DNA of 64,000 bases from Ianthella basta (GCA_964019415.1 OZ025869.1:7893635-7957634); one strand, 5' to 3'; numbered from the stretch's first letter, positions 10,642-22,446 are shown. Made by a program: numbers and translations. The notes: generated by a model from the letters alone, not told the origin.

Positions 10642-12060
10642 CAGGCAGACATAATAAGATACATAATGCTGTGATTTAGAATGTTAACTAAGGCATTCTC
10701 ACTATGTTTACTTACATTGTATGCCTCCTTACCTCAAGTATGAGAAATACTGAAATACTAATAGAACGAACTTGAAACTACAGAAGTAACTGTGATGTGT
10801 TTACACTGCATGCACTAATATTTCTTGAGAGAGCTTCATGAGTATCTATTCATGATGTAATGCTTAAAGTCACAAGTCATGACTCAATGAATCAGTAAGG
10901 GCTGGCAACAATTCCAGGACTTACACCCTAATGTTTTAGTCACTGAGCCATCCCATACAAATCCATACAATGGCCTTGTTACCAAATATATTTTTGGAAG
11001 CTGCAGGCCACGCCATCGAGGCCAGCGCAGAATGTAGGCAAACCCTCTGCAGGTGAGCTCCTGTCTGAAACCACTGATCAACACGTAGTGCAAGGTCCAC
11101 CTATTTGTACATTTCTTCTAATCCTCGCCAATTCATTGTTACTCATGCTTATATACTAGATTGTTCATGGATACTATCTGTACATATGTGCAATCAGCAA
11201 ACTTAAGACCTTGTACAATACAAGTTGTTAAGGTGCTGTACCAAGCAGCTTGCACACACATTATGGTCGAGCTATATAACAATATTATCTGCATTCAGCG
11301 CCATGCAGTTGCCTTGATGGCATAGCAACTGGCTGCCATGTGACACCTTATGCCATTTCATAGGGCAACGAAGGGCTATTGGACCACCTCATTATGGCCA
11401 ATGATCACAGGAATCTGTGCATACTTTTTTCTTTACTCATTAACCGTGAGTTTCAATACATTACTCATCCGGCCTGAAATAATAGTATTCCTTTGTGAAG
11501 AGTCTCCATTAATTACTAACCCTACCTAGTCATTGCATCGTTCTACTGCCATCACTCTAAGTCACATGTACAATGTCGTTACTATGGCAATTACCATAAC
11601 ACACTATGAATGGTTAGAATAGCAGATATACTGTGCACATGTAACTTTCTTAATCAGAGGAAATTTTTGTATGACGTATAATATTATGCCCAGGGTGATC
11701 GTTTAAGCTGCACTGATGCTCACATCACTTTTGCACTGGATAGCTAGAAATGAGAGAGTGCTTAATGTTTGTTGACTGTGTTCAGTAAGCTACTACTCCA
11801 CCTCGCATGCAGTGATCTCTGACTAACATACACTTGTCACGTGTTAGATTGCAATGTTTTGATAAGGACCAGTTATGGCGGTCCACTTGATCACATTTTA
11901 TGCAAAACTGATGGCAAAGCACATCTCATATAGTTATACATGGGGATAAACACAAACCATTTCATGATTGTAACTGTCCACACCACACCATGGTTTGCTA
12001 TATGTGCAATGATGTGCAGAGGTTTAAGCTTATGCTAAGTGTATAGCTTACGTATTATAG
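10642..12060. other. Gene-free interval
   Basis: No open frame with coding character, splice structure or recognisable repeat is visible. The interval lies upstream of the minus-strand beta-helix gene, so its right-hand part near 10540-10700 may hold that gene's promoter. No motif stands out. Confidence 0.4.
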
Positions 12061-12085
12061 GGAAGTACAGTGGAAACCCTCTAAG

Positions 12086-12260
12086 ATGGTTCCTTCAGGA
12101 TGCTTCTGGATCTTGACAGCAATGCTTGTAGTGACTTCGCTCAGTCTAGGTCCAGTTTCTCAGCATATAGATGCTCCAATTCATCCCAGATTCGTTGCTA
12201 ACAACTGGCTTTATAGTAAACTCAGGCAGCCCATTGATCAAAAACACTGTATTAATGAAG
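12086..12260 (+). CDS. Possible first exon of a secreted protein
   Basis: An ATG at 12086 starts 58 codons with a good signal peptide (CFWILTAMLVVTSLSL) followed by a hydrophilic stretch (PIHPRFVANNWLYSKLRQPI). It ends at a strong donor (GAAG|GTAAGC) in phase 1. I found no matching downstream exon. A CA microsatellite follows, then a minus-strand LINE fragment. The bases just upstream (TACAGTGGAAACCCTCTAAG) resemble a pogo-type transposon end, so the frame may be accidental. Confidence 0.3.
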
Positions 12261-12367
12261 GTAAGCAATGAAACAAAAAATGACATGTATGAAACTGCAA
12301 GTGGCTCTGATCAAAAATCACCAGCAGATTTGCTTCACTACTGATTTGTAGGAAACTAAAGACATAC

Positions 12368-12469
12368 ACTTGCACGCACACACACGAGTGTGCATGCACA
12401 CACATACACATGCACATATACATGTGCATATGCACAAGCATGCACGCACACACACATGTACACATGCAC

Positions 12470-12515
<46 letters not shown>

Positions 12516-12532
12516 ACACACGCACACACCTT
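12368..12532. repeat. CA-rich microsatellite
   Basis: Imperfect CA/CATG repeats lead into a clean (CA)n run at 12473-12520. The long reading frames here are artefacts. Confidence 0.9.
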
Positions 12533-12602
12533 TCGCTGTTTTTATTCCGATGAGGAACAATGCAGGCCAATTCACTGTGGTTGTGTTGGAGTTTGAGGTG
12601 GT

Positions 12603-12915
12603 TCATTGATTGCAAAAACGCTCATGGTTGTGAAGGCCCTGTAGTTTGAAAGTCTGGTGGCAGAACTGGCATTGGCCAGTCAAAGATGGACCATGTGTCT
12701 GCCTCTGATGGTTAACAAGGCCGGCGTGGTTTGGTGCAATGAAACCACAACCCTCTTCAGTACAATGAAGAGCAAGGTCTGATGACGTTTGCCTTGCTTC
12801 AAGGCGGCGCTTCTGCTCATCTTTACGTGTCTTCTCTCCATCCTCTTTGGTGTCGTTGAGGTGTCCAGTCTCTGTCCATACCTTCTGCCTCCACTCACTC
12901 CGATCTTGTGTTAGT
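12603..12915 (-). pseudogene. 3' end of a LINE ORF2 with C2H2/C2HC-like fingers
   Basis: The minus-strand frame begins TQDRSEWRQKVWTETGH, a pattern like the end of many non-LTR retrotransposon ORF2s (D-R-x-x-W-R). A charged linker follows, then two finger-like motifs: CTEEGCGFIAPNHAGLVNH (C-x4-C...H-x4-H) and CQFCHQTFKLQGLHNHERFC. It ends at TGA (12603-12605). The 5' side is cut by the foldback tail starting at about 12926. This belongs to a different LINE lineage from the one at 15.9-26.8 kb. Confidence 0.65.
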
Positions 12916-12925
12916 ATCTTCCATT

Positions 12926-13745
12926 GTGCACGCTGCAGTAAGCAATTGTAACTTGCCTAAGGGCATGCCATTGAATTTCTTCCCATGCACTCTCAATTCA
13001 ATGGCATGCCTAGGCAAGCTTACATTTGCTTGCTGCAGCGTGCACTCCAATGGCGGCGATGCAGGTACTGACCAGCTGTAACTTGCGCTGGTGGTCTTTT
13101 TCTTCAGCCATTGAGTGCATTCACTTTCTGGCACATGTGGTGGTGCAAATGGTTCGTTCATGTGCTGGCCTGGAGCCACTGTAACTTGCACTGGTGGTCT
13201 TTTTCTATGACCAACTAGCGCAGATACTCTACTGGCACATGTGGTGGTGGCTACTGTAACTTGCACTGGTGGTCTTTTTCTATGACCAACTGTCACAGAT
13301 ACTCTACTGGCACAGGTGGAGGTGGCTGCGATATTGTAACTTGCACTGGTGGTCTTTTTCTATGACCAACTAGCGCAGATACTCTACTGGCACATGTGGT
13401 GGTGGCTACTGTAACTTGCACTGGTGGTCTTTTTCTATGACCAACTAGCGCAGATACTCTACTGGCACATGTGGTGGTGGCTACTGTAACTTGCACTGGT
13501 GGTCTTTTTCTATGACCAACTAGTGCAGATACTCTACTGGCACAGGTGGTGGTGGCTGTGATATTGTAACTTGCACTGTGTGGTGGTGGTGGCAGTGGTG
13601 TTTTTTCTAGAGCAATGGTGCATATACTGAATGTATGCATTGTAATTTGCACTGTGTGCCGGTGGTGGTGGCAGTCATTTCCATCTAGGAATGCATGTGG
13701 TGGCCGTAATATTGTAACCTGCACTGTGTGGTGGTGGTGGTAGTA
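12926..13745 (-). mobile_element. Foldback / ACC-rich repeat, copy 3 (opposite orientation)
   Basis: 12926-13070 carries the central palindrome words (GCAAGCAATTGTAACTTG and its partner). 13075-13560 has at least five ~75-bp units with AACTTGCACTGGTGGTCTTT and CTAGCGCAGATACTCTACTG. 13560-13745 is the reverse complement of the ACC-rich tail at 2960-3220. Unit-to-unit identity is high, so the array expanded recently. The minus-strand frame of 143 codons across it is a repeat artefact. Confidence 0.7.
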
Positions 13746-13859
13746 TGTGGTATATAGTTAAAGAAAGCCTGGCACATTAAGTTAACTTGTCAATGAGTAA
13801 TTCAAATCAACTATGATTGATGTTCCATGGTATCCTATATGGCGATGACTAGTTCAAAT

Positions 13860-14472
13860 TCAGTGGGCATGGCTTGCCTCCTCCTCATTCTTGTCTGCAG
13901 TCTCACTTGGCACATTGTGTGCTGTTGGTGAAAGGATGGTGCTCATGGCGGTGAAGAAGTCATCCAGTCCCTTAATAATGGAAGTCTCCACATATGCCTG
14001 CTCACTCCGACAAATCGGGCACTTATTGGACATCCCAGCTTCCCCAGAAAACCAGGTATCAATGCATACCTGGCACCCAAAAGTCCTCTTGCCGCAGCGC
14101 ATGTAGGTAACTGGTGGCTTGATTGGTGCATCCATACAGATGCAGCACCGAAATGTGTCTATCAAGATTCTTCTCAGTCCCAGATGCACCACGCTTTCTG
14201 GTGTCAATGTCAGAACAGATTTCAAGTCTTTCTTCATATCCTGTACATCCTCTGTAAGGACTTCGAGATCATGCAACAGCTCACGCTGAACAGTGCAAGG
14301 CTTCTTGCCCTTGGACACAGTGGCCATGGTGTCACTGTCTTCTTCCTCTTCATCTGAATCAAGCAAAACAGCAGGTAACTTCCTACTCTTTCCTTTTCCT
14401 TTCTTCAGTATTTGAACTGCATTCAATTTGTTGCAAAAATCTTACAACTGCTAGTTTTCCAGAACTTCAGAC
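13860..14472 (-). pseudogene. Gene A family, RING-like exon only (paralogue 1)
   Basis: A TGTAG acceptor at 14473 opens LKFWKTSSCKIFAT, the same start and phase as exon 2 of gene A at 18797-19335. The frame then shifts by one base near 14420 and continues for 188 codons to TGA. The C-terminal half has a zinc finger with CCICMDAP, MRCGKRTFGCQVC and CPIC. It is RING/U-box-like, but the usual histidine position holds no His. The middle has an acidic run (DSDEEEEDSD) and a coiled-coil-like stretch. No exon 1 is visible upstream, where CA-rich repeats lie. It is probably a truncated, frameshifted duplicate, though an alternative acceptor could rescue it. Confidence 0.6.
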
Positions 14473-14619
14473 CTACATAATACATTGCAACAGTTCACAG
14501 TGCTTGTACTGTCTCTACGAAAATCGCATTGCATTTCTATTATATGTGCTCAATTATCCCCATGTTCATCAGCATACAGCTCAAGCCACGTCCATGAAAA
14601 AATGCAACATTCACCAAGA

Positions 14620-15133
14620 ATCACACACACACACACGCACACGCACACACACACACGTGCACATGTGACTCGCCTGTAGGCAAATACACACAGTATCCAA
14701 TAGCAGACAGGTGGAGACATCCAAATGCAGCACAATACAGGGTGTATTTCAGTGGAACATCAGTTTCAGGTTAATGGTCCACGTCAGTGCAATGCTCATG
14801 ACCCTTGTGCAGAGGCAAGCATATATAGACACACACATGCATGTACATACCCTCACAAGCACATTATTCACAAGTAGTACTACATGTGCATAGAAGTCAA
14901 AATTATGTACACAAGTGCAAGTTGAGGAAGTGCATCCACATAGCTATAAAACATTCAAAGAGCATCATGGAGAGTTGCAGACAGCTGCCAATTAATTGCA
15001 AAACAAAGTACATCAGAATGAAACACCAAGCAGATATGTATCCCCACTCAGGCATATACACAAACAGCATGCAAATGCACAATGCCACACAGCCACCCCA
15101 CCCCCCCACGCACACTAGCATTATACTAGGAGA
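14620..15133. repeat. CA-rich low-complexity tract, first part
   Basis: (CA)n and CATG-rich segments at 14620-14665 and 14826-14870 are separated by sequence without coding features, and a C-rich run lies at 15095-15110. Nothing gene-like is visible. Confidence 0.6.
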
Positions 15134-15189
15134 ACTGCAGACAGTCAGAGGTTGACTGTTTCGCCCTTATTTGGGCTCATCAGTGCAGT
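15134..15189 (-). ncRNA. Hammerhead ribozyme motif 1
   Basis: Read on the minus strand, the sequence contains CTGATGAG, then stem II CCC/GGG with loop AAATAA, then CGAAAC. Stem III is ACAGTC/GACTGT with loop AACCTCT. The cleavage triplet is GTC. Stem I is ACTGCA/TGCAGT. All catalytic-core positions of the hammerhead consensus are present and stems I and III are perfect 6-bp helices. Hammerheads of this kind are known from Penelope-like retroelements and retrozymes. No reverse transcriptase of that type is adjacent here. Confidence 0.8.
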
Positions 15190-15224
15190 ACACTCAAAAG
15201 AAGCTGCACACAGACTAGTTACAC

Positions 15225-15725
15225 GCATGCCCATACGTACACACACACACACACACACAAACATGCACATTTCACATACACACCACGTGAGCACACACAC
15301 CACACTAGTAGCTATTACACCATACCACACACACAAACACAAAAAAAATTATCACACACACCACACGCACAAGCATGCACATTTCACGTACACACTATGC
15401 AAGCACACACACCACACTAGTAGCTATTACACCATACCACACGCACAGACACAAATGCACACACATCACAGACACAAAACATCACACACACAGCACACAC
15501 ACACACACTACACACACACAATTCACATACACACACCAAGCACACATGCATGCACACAATTCACATACACACACCAAGCACACATGCATGCACACAATTC
15601 ACATACACACACCAAGCGCACATGCATGCACATACACTACACACACACACATGCATGCACACACACACACTACACACACACCACACAGTGACACATGCAC
15701 ACACCACACCACATGTGAGTATATA
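15225..15725. repeat. CA-rich tandem array with longer period units
   Basis: Within CA-rich DNA, a block with CACTAGTAGCTATTACACCA occurs at about 15301 and 15413. A ~37-bp block with ATTCACATACACACACCAAG is repeated three times at about 15521-15620. The His/Thr-rich reading frames are artefacts. Confidence 0.85.
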
Positions 15726-15892
15726 TGTTCTTATTATTAAAGTGACAGCAGCATGTAATAGAGGCTGCACAGCCAGTACTGGCATTTACTAGTCAGTAGT
15801 ACTGGTATTTTACTGGTCACAAAGGAAAAGACAGAATGTAAAGATGGGGGAGGGGGGGGGGGTGTAAGTCACACATACATGGAGTGTGGATT

Positions 15893-17113
15893 TTAGTTGC
15901 TAAATAAAAGAGATTGCCTATGGGTGTACATCTTGGTAAGTATGTTTGCAATGGAATGGTCGTAGGAGCTTAAAATGAAATGTAATTTGCTTGTGATTGG
16001 CTGTTGAAAGAATGTGCATGATAGTGAGTTACATTGATTGAAAAGCTGCAATCTGAATTGGTTGAAAGTGGGGCAAATAATTCAAAAGTGAGTCTGGTCC
16101 TCCACCTCCCTGCGATCACACAACCTACAAGAACGCTGGCAGAGGGGGACCCCAGTGTAGCGGCCAGTCTCCACTGCGAGCGGGAGACAACCCACCCAGA
16201 GACCCGCCAGCACCCTCCTCATCCCTACTGACCTAATATTGGCTACATATCTCTCTGTGGTTGGGAAATCTGCCTTTATCCTTCTATAGATATTTAGCCT
16301 ACCTCCTGTTTCAGATGCTTCTCTAACCATTTGTATCTGCCGTAGCCATTCTAGTTTATACAGATTTGTTGCTGCATCTTTGTAGTACTGAATGAAGTGT
16401 TCGTCATGTATTGATGGACTAAAGCATAGATTTATGCTAAGATCATGTAGGTAGGCTTTAATATAGAAAGCCCAGTTTTTCTTACCATTTTCAGCCAAAG
16501 TACATGATTCAGCAAAAAATGCATAATTCAATCTAGTTTGTGACATTTTACTGAGTCTGAGCCAAAATCTAATGCATGATATTTTTGCGAGAACTGCAAT
16601 TGGTAACCACCCCATCTCCCCTAATAGAGCAGCAATTGGTGCATTTCTGCCTACACCCAAGAAACTTCTCATAGGATTATTCTGGATTTTAGATATGTGA
16701 TTAAATGACTTAAGTCCCCAGATGAAACTACTGTATTCAATAATGGGTAAGACTAAAGTGTTGTATAGGTGGTTGTAAACAGTATACACAAAAGCACCAC
16801 TGGATCTAGCCTTTGCAATTAGGTAACTAGCAGCTTTATTAGCTGATATGGCTGTGTTCTCTACTGATTTAGCCCAGCTAAGGTGTTCTGAAAAATCTAC
16901 CCCTAGATACTTGTAGCAATCCGTATACTGAATTGTTACTTCACCACAGGTAAACTGGAACTGACAGATTTTCTTCCTAGGATATCTAAAGTGCATAATC
17001 TTAGTTCTATTGGGGTTAATGGACATTCCATTATCCAAGCACCATTCTTTTAGAGCATCTAGTAATTTTTGTAACATAGTTGGGTTCTCTGCTATGAGGA
17101 CTAGGTCATCTGC
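15893..17113 (-). pseudogene. LINE reverse transcriptase, C-terminal half
   Basis: The frame starts at the RT catalytic motif (ADDLVLIAEN) right at the DNA-element junction. It passes through YKYLGVDFSEHLSW and SFIWGLKSFNHI, typical of LINE RT thumb and connection regions, to CRLCDRREVEDQTHF. A TGA near 16080 interrupts the frame, but the same frame then continues (CPTFNQFRLQLF...) to TAA at 15893-15895. The C-terminal Cys/His pattern (C-x2-C...H...C) fits the usual LINE zinc knuckle. Confidence 0.8.
17108..17113. repeat. Target-site duplication, left (ATCTGC)
   Basis: ATCTGC abuts the left terminus GGTCCGTG. The right flank has ATCTGT after the right terminus. In the LINE reading direction both give the (A/G)CAGAT that precedes GAC of the RT motif, confirming the insertion point. 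Confidence 0.75.
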
Positions 17114-17912
17114 GGTCCGTGTACCTTTCGGCCATTCAATTTTCCAAAATTTGAAAAACGGATGATTGCGTTCCCAGTTCAATTTGCAATGCCTGTAGAA
17201 TTGGGAAATCAGTGTATAGTGACAAAATGGAAGGGACCGCAAGCCTCCTTGTTTGTACCAAATTTGGGTCTGCCGGAGAGGCGCTTCTGTGGCATCTGGG
17301 TCACGGCGCTTAGCTCTCTCGCTCTTGTGCAAGAGCTCAACCCCAAACCTGGACAGTGCAACTCTTGGCTTCAAGTGTTACCGCGCCATCGCGTAGCAAC
17401 TCCGCCTGTTCAAAGACGGTGATCATGATCTGGAAGCCTGTGAGTGCGTGGAAGACGGACGCGTTGGGTGTGCGCGTGCATGCTTGTGCATATGTGCGCT
17501 ATCTGTGTGTACATGTGTTGCCTTTCCAGCTCTTCCTTAAACCGGGTGTTTTTGTGTGCGTTGTACATACATAGCTAGGATGGAATATGAGACGTGGAAG
17601 TGATCTATCTGTGTGTGTGTGTGTGTGTTTGTGCGTGTGTGTGTGTGTGCGTGCGTGTGTGTGCGTGCGTGTGTGTGTGCGTGTGTGCTTGTGTTCTGTG
17701 GCTTTGACCCATGCACACCAGGTGAAGTCAGTAGTGTGGTGGGTATCAAGGGAGCCATACAGTCCCATCCATCCACACTGGTTGGCTTTGCATGGTGGTA
17801 TGGGCAATTTCGACTGAATGGTCATGTATATACAACTGCAGTATCTGTATTTGCATCTGTGTATGTGTGCATGCATGTGTGTATGTGTGTGTGTGTTTGT
17901 ATTGGTGTGTGT
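17114..17912 (+). repeat. Left inverted terminal arm of the 6.3-kb element
   Basis: This arm pairs with 22500-23435 in reverse complement. Shared blocks include AACGGATGATTGCGTTCC, GCGCTTCTGTGGCATCTGGG and GACCCATGCACACCAGGTGA. A (GT)n tract (17610-17700) lies inside. An open frame of 86 codons starting MIAFPVQFAMPVELG is also open for longer in the right arm. I do not claim it is translated. Confidence 0.8.
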
Positions 17913-18224
17913 GTGTCAAGCACCTACCAACAATTCCACAGTATCTGCGCCCTTCGCAGCCAGTACCTATACATGTCTGTGCACTGTCACCTAAGACCCT
18001 GTGTTAATGCACATTTATTACATTGTATAGCATAGTCAGACAATTGTGCATGTACATTGAGTCGTGAACAGTTGTGTTAATTGTACCATGTGTCCCTCAG
18101 CATGATAGCAAGCACTGCTTAACAATGACTCCCATTTCCTTGTTTTGTAACATCAGTAAATAAGGAATTCTTATTGTTATTCTGCCCCGCACATGTAAAG
18201 GTGTGTGTATGTGTGACTCAAGCT

Positions 18225-18372
18225 TGTCCTTTCTTGGACCACATTCATGAGGTAAAGTCAGCAGTGTGGTGGGCAATATGGGAGCCATGGTGTCCTGTCG
18301 ACACACTGTGTGTACTTGGATTTGCATGCATGGTGGTATGGGTAATATCGAATGATCATGTACTATACAGAG
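18225..18372 (+). repeat. Third, diverged copy of a subterminal block
   Basis: The block GTAAAGTCAGCAGTGTGGTG through GCATGGTGGTATGGGTAATA is a degenerate direct repeat of 17720-17830 in the left arm. It lies between the arm and gene A. It may be a subterminal protein-binding repeat or a local duplication. Confidence 0.55.
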
Positions 18373-18796
18373 TATGATGTTGCGCATGCTTGTGTATGAT
18401 TATGTGTAAATTTGTTGGATGTTCCAACCTCTGACATATTCCTCTCTCTCCCTGGCCACAGAATATTTGCTTGCCAGATTAGGAGGATAGACATTACAGA
18501 TTTTGTCATCCCAGACAGACATGACTTACTTTTGCTTTTTATTATTGTATACAGCAGGCACTTCAACAAACCAATTTACAAGTTGAAATGGAAATCGAAA
18601 TATGATCTGCACAAAAGTCCAAAAGTGTACTCAGTTCTATAAGAGTTCAGTATCAATGGTGGAGTTGGCAAAACCTTTACGCAGTTATACAAACTCAAAA
18701 GAAACAACTAGCCTGTGTGCCAATCAAGTATCTGATACAGATCAAGTTAGTGAGTTAAGCAATGACTGTTCTTTCTTCCAGCACATGCAAGAAGCT

Positions 18797-20159
18797 CTAC
18801 TCTGGTTCCAGACCTGGGCTACCAACGGTAGCTTGCAATGGCATTGGCTCCAAACTGGTGAAGAGTTTCTCAACTTCAGCAACAAGCTCGTCCAGTCCGT
18901 GGAGAGTGGATGTGTGAGCATAGCCACGCTCCTGTTGACAGATTGGGCAATTTTTGTTTAGAGCATTTGGCCCTGAAAACCATGTATCGACACAGGTCTG
19001 ACAGCCTATTATGTTGCTGCAGCATCTAGCAAGGATGATTGGAGCTTTGAAAGTAACTGACTGGCAAATTTTGCACTTGAAAGTGTACTCTAGTGCTTCT
19101 TTAAATGCACTTGGGATGAAATCACTTCTTGCCCACATTCCTAACTGGATCAACTCGGTGTCCTTCTTCACTTGTTGCATCAGTGCAATGGCTTGCTGTA
19201 GCTCATCTGAACTCTGCACGGCTGTGTCCTGTGAACTTGGAGTTGGAGTCTGATCAGTGCCACTTCTTTTTCCCCGAACTTGCATCCTGTCTGCTGCAAA
19301 AATTTTCCTGCTTGGCGTCTTCCAGAATTTCAACCCTAAGAGGCATTGTAAGCATCCATTATATAATTTGGTATATTTTCATAATCTAATTAGAATGGAA
19401 TGTTTCTTAGTTGGCACATGCATAAATCACATGCCATTGTACATTGTTAATGACAAAATTAAACTGTATAGAACATGCACAACAACTATCATATAATTAC
19501 ATACCCCTTGTTGCAGGACTGTCTTTAATGATCAAACCATCATTTGTCAGAAGCACATAGTTGTTGCCGAATTCATCCTGCACCACTTTCAATAGTGATG
19601 GAACATTTGAAGTCGCTTCATCTATGTCAACATAGAAGACGTCTATGTTTTCAAACATAGGCTTCCCATTGGCAGCATACCTAAGGTTGGCTCTCACAAT
19701 CTTTAGTTTAGCTTTGTTTCGCTTTGCCATTACTGATTTGAACATGGGTGGAGCATCACGGCTAGAAGATGGTGTGGCTGAAACCAGACCAGAGGCATTA
19801 TTCTGGCTCCTGATTGACAATCCATGTACTACGAGCCCGTATATGGCACTTCTGTCCGAGACAATGCCAGAGAAACTACCATCTTTGTTTGGGAAATAGA
19901 TCTTATTTCCAACTGATTGCTGCAGCCATATGCTGTCTGGAGTTACTGAAAAGATCCTTGCTAGGGAGGAGGTATTAATCTGCTGAACGTTCATTTCTAC
20001 CATTCTGCCATTCATAGACAAATCTACAGTCCGCTCTTGAGATAAGGGGGACAAGCCATAAGAAGCGGTTCCTTCCATAGCGTTGGAGCGATCAGGAGAC
20101 GGGAAATGGCGGGCAATGAAGGGCCAATTGCTACTGCGCATGCGCAAGGCGGCAACCAT
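18797..20159 (-). CDS. Gene A: unrecognised domain plus His-lacking RING-like finger (397 aa)
   Basis: Exon 1 (19505-20159) starts at ATG 20159 and ends at donor GGG|GTATGT. Exon 2 (18797-19335) starts after TTAG in matching phase, giving 397 codons with no break. Residues ~130-218 form a domain shared with the copy at 27580-28058 (words MFKSV, GKPMFE, DSPATRGLKFWK). The C-terminal half holds CKICQ, ILARCC, GCQTCVDTWFSG and CPICQQ: a RING/U-box-like pattern with the His position not conserved, which could make an E3 ligase-like or purely structural finger. It lies inside the 6.3-kb element, divergent from integrase gene B. The shared A/B region suggests coordinated expression. I infer that it is an accessory transposition protein; the sequence does not prove it. 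Confidence 0.75.
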
Positions 20160-20438
20160 CCCAATACAGATACAGTTAGGTCAAAATTGAGTGGCTTAGC
20201 GAACGGAAACAATGTCTTGTGACGCTTTCTGGAGAGTATATTTCACTGTGTGCGAACGGCGACCATTTTGTATGATCTAATAGAATACGGCATACACCGG
20301 GTAGAATACGGTGCCCATGGTCAATTATCGATCGAGTTTCAAAACACACGCACACGCACGGCTGTACATTTACATGTCCCGCGCGGGCCCGCAACTTAAC
20401 TCGCATGGGCTTGCGCGTTATGCCGGAAGCTAATCGAG
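20160..20438. promoter_or_regulatory. Shared divergent promoter of genes A and B
   Basis: This 279-bp GC-rich interval separates the two ATGs, with several CG dinucleotides, a GCGCGGGCCCGC palindromic core near 20380-20400, and a GCCGGAAGC (ETS-like) site near 20421. The equivalent interval at the second locus (31879-32045) is also GC-rich and keeps the divergent layout. No TATA box was identified. Confidence 0.45.
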
Positions 20439-22111
20439 ATGGAGCTGGAAGAGATACCCGGAATCGAAGCATTGGTCAGACAGATGGTTGAATTGCATCG
20501 ACAAACGCACGAGAAAGTGAGCGAAGAGCTGCAGAAGATGTTTCCTGATAAAAGAGGGCTGAGCTCCTGCAGTGTGCGGCGTTTCTGCTCAGAAAAAGGT
20601 ATACATTCTTCTTCTCGTCTTGAACAGCCTCAACTGAGTCAGACTGTGGCTAATGCAATTAGCAAAATTGGCCCAACTTATGGAAGGAAGACGATGAAGG
20701 GCTACTTGGCCAGCAGAGGAATTAGAGCAGGTCAGAGGCAAATTGCTGCTGTATTACCATATACTAATCCCATATATCACCACAAGAGGCAGACCAATAC
20801 TGAAAAGCTGATGAACCCATTCCGTATTCTGCAAACTACTTTGGTCATAAAGTTCATATTGACCAGAACGAAAAGCTGGTTATGTATGGAGTGACACATG
20901 TATGCGGAATTGACGGTTACAGTGGAAAGATAGTAGGATTCGCATCAATGCTGGTGAAAAATACAGTGGAAATATACAAGCACCTCTTCAGGTATAATAC
21001 AAGTACATGTATTTCACTAGTAAATACAAGTGCTATGTAATACAGCTCATAATCACATTTTAATATAATTTTTATGGATGTCACTGTAATAACATGCACT
21101 TCCTATATGCCCCCATTTGTAGACCGATGATGATTGAATATGGACTTTGGGATCAAGTGCGGACGGATAAGGGAAAAGAGTGGGTCTTGGGTTTGTATAT
21201 CCAAGAACAGCTTGCAAGTCATCACACAAACACTTTGAGAGCTCCTCATCTGCAGACTACTTCCAAACAGGCAAGCATTATAATCCTATAACTATACTAA
21301 GTTCTGTTGCATGTTGCATGATACTACCTTGTACTGCATATTATGCATATACTTGTAACAGTCATGTATTTTAAACTCATCCTTGTAGAATCATCCTGTA
21401 GAACGACTGTGGGTAGAGTTCAATAAGCGTGTTAACTATCTCATCAAACAGATATTGGTGAAAATGGAAGAAGAAGGTGCCATCGATATGGATTTGCCAG
21501 TAGATCGTTTTTGCACATCATGGTTTGCTTTGCATGTGGCAAAATTTGGTGCAGCACAGACTATACAGGCCTGGAATGAGCATCCTATACCAGGTAATAA
21601 TATGCACTGAAATGCTCCGAAAAGACATGCACATGCATATGACATTGTGCAATTTATGGTCTGCATGACAATGAAACTACTTATCTATGTATATGAAAAT
21701 GCATGATTATGGTAACAGACTGTATACTCTGTTCAGTGTTTATGCTACATGCTCTGTACTATGAATCCACATAATATTGCTCATATGTCTTTGAATTCGT
21801 AATACAATGCAGGAAAGGGAATTCCTAATGTTAGGATGAATCAGGACAATAGGACAGCAAAGGTCCCTCCCCACATTATTCCAACCCCTGACGAAGCCAT
21901 TTCCAGTTACCATGATATGGGTGGCGAGCTCACTCTTTCTTCAACATTTGGAGAAGACCCTTTATCTACATCCCTAAGAGCCATACAAGAACTAGAGTTT
22001 ACCACCACCTACCCAGATTTTGAGGTGTTTTTTACATCAGCTGTCAACGGCCAAGAGCAACTGTTCAGAAATGGATTGGAACTTTTTTTTTATCAATCAC
22101 TAAGAGACTAG
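20439..22111 (+). pseudogene. Gene B copy 1: DDE integrase-like, four exons, one-base deletion
   Basis: The exons are 20439-20991, 21123-21270, 21389-21593 and 21813-22111, with consistent phases apart from one base missing in exon 1 near 20817 (AACCCATTCC versus AATCCCATTCC in copy 2). The N-terminus has a helix-turn-helix-like stretch (SSCSVRRFCSEKGI). The catalytic set is HIDQNEK, VRTDKGKEW and NHPVERLW, that is D, D and E with about 38 residues between the last two, as in retroviral-type integrases. The last exon has GKGIPNVRM and TPDEAISSYHDMGG. Intron 2 uses a GC donor (CAG|GCAAGC). The frameshift makes this copy defective unless it is an assembly error. Confidence 0.8.
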
Positions 22112-22309
22112 CTGCATGACTCTGAACCATTAATTTATTACGGCAGTATACAGCACATTGTTGTGATCCAATTAATTTCTGGAGAAATGGGTAGAAATGG
22201 TTAATATGTATATTCAAGCAGAGTTGCACATACCACCATCACTGTTTGCAAAGGAAACTCAGTCACAATCATAGATTCACTAATATAAAGCTACTGGACA
22301 CACTGGACA

Positions 22310-22370
22310 TACACACACACACACACACACCTGCACATGCACATGCGTACACCTGCACACTTGCACACTT

Positions 22371-22446
<76 letters not shown>

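Noticed and set aside
17162-17422. Open frame in both inverted arms (MIAFPVQFAMPVELG)
   Set aside because: It is open in both arms, but that follows from the arms being copies. There is no recognised domain, the frame differs downstream, and an upstream stop-free region is short.
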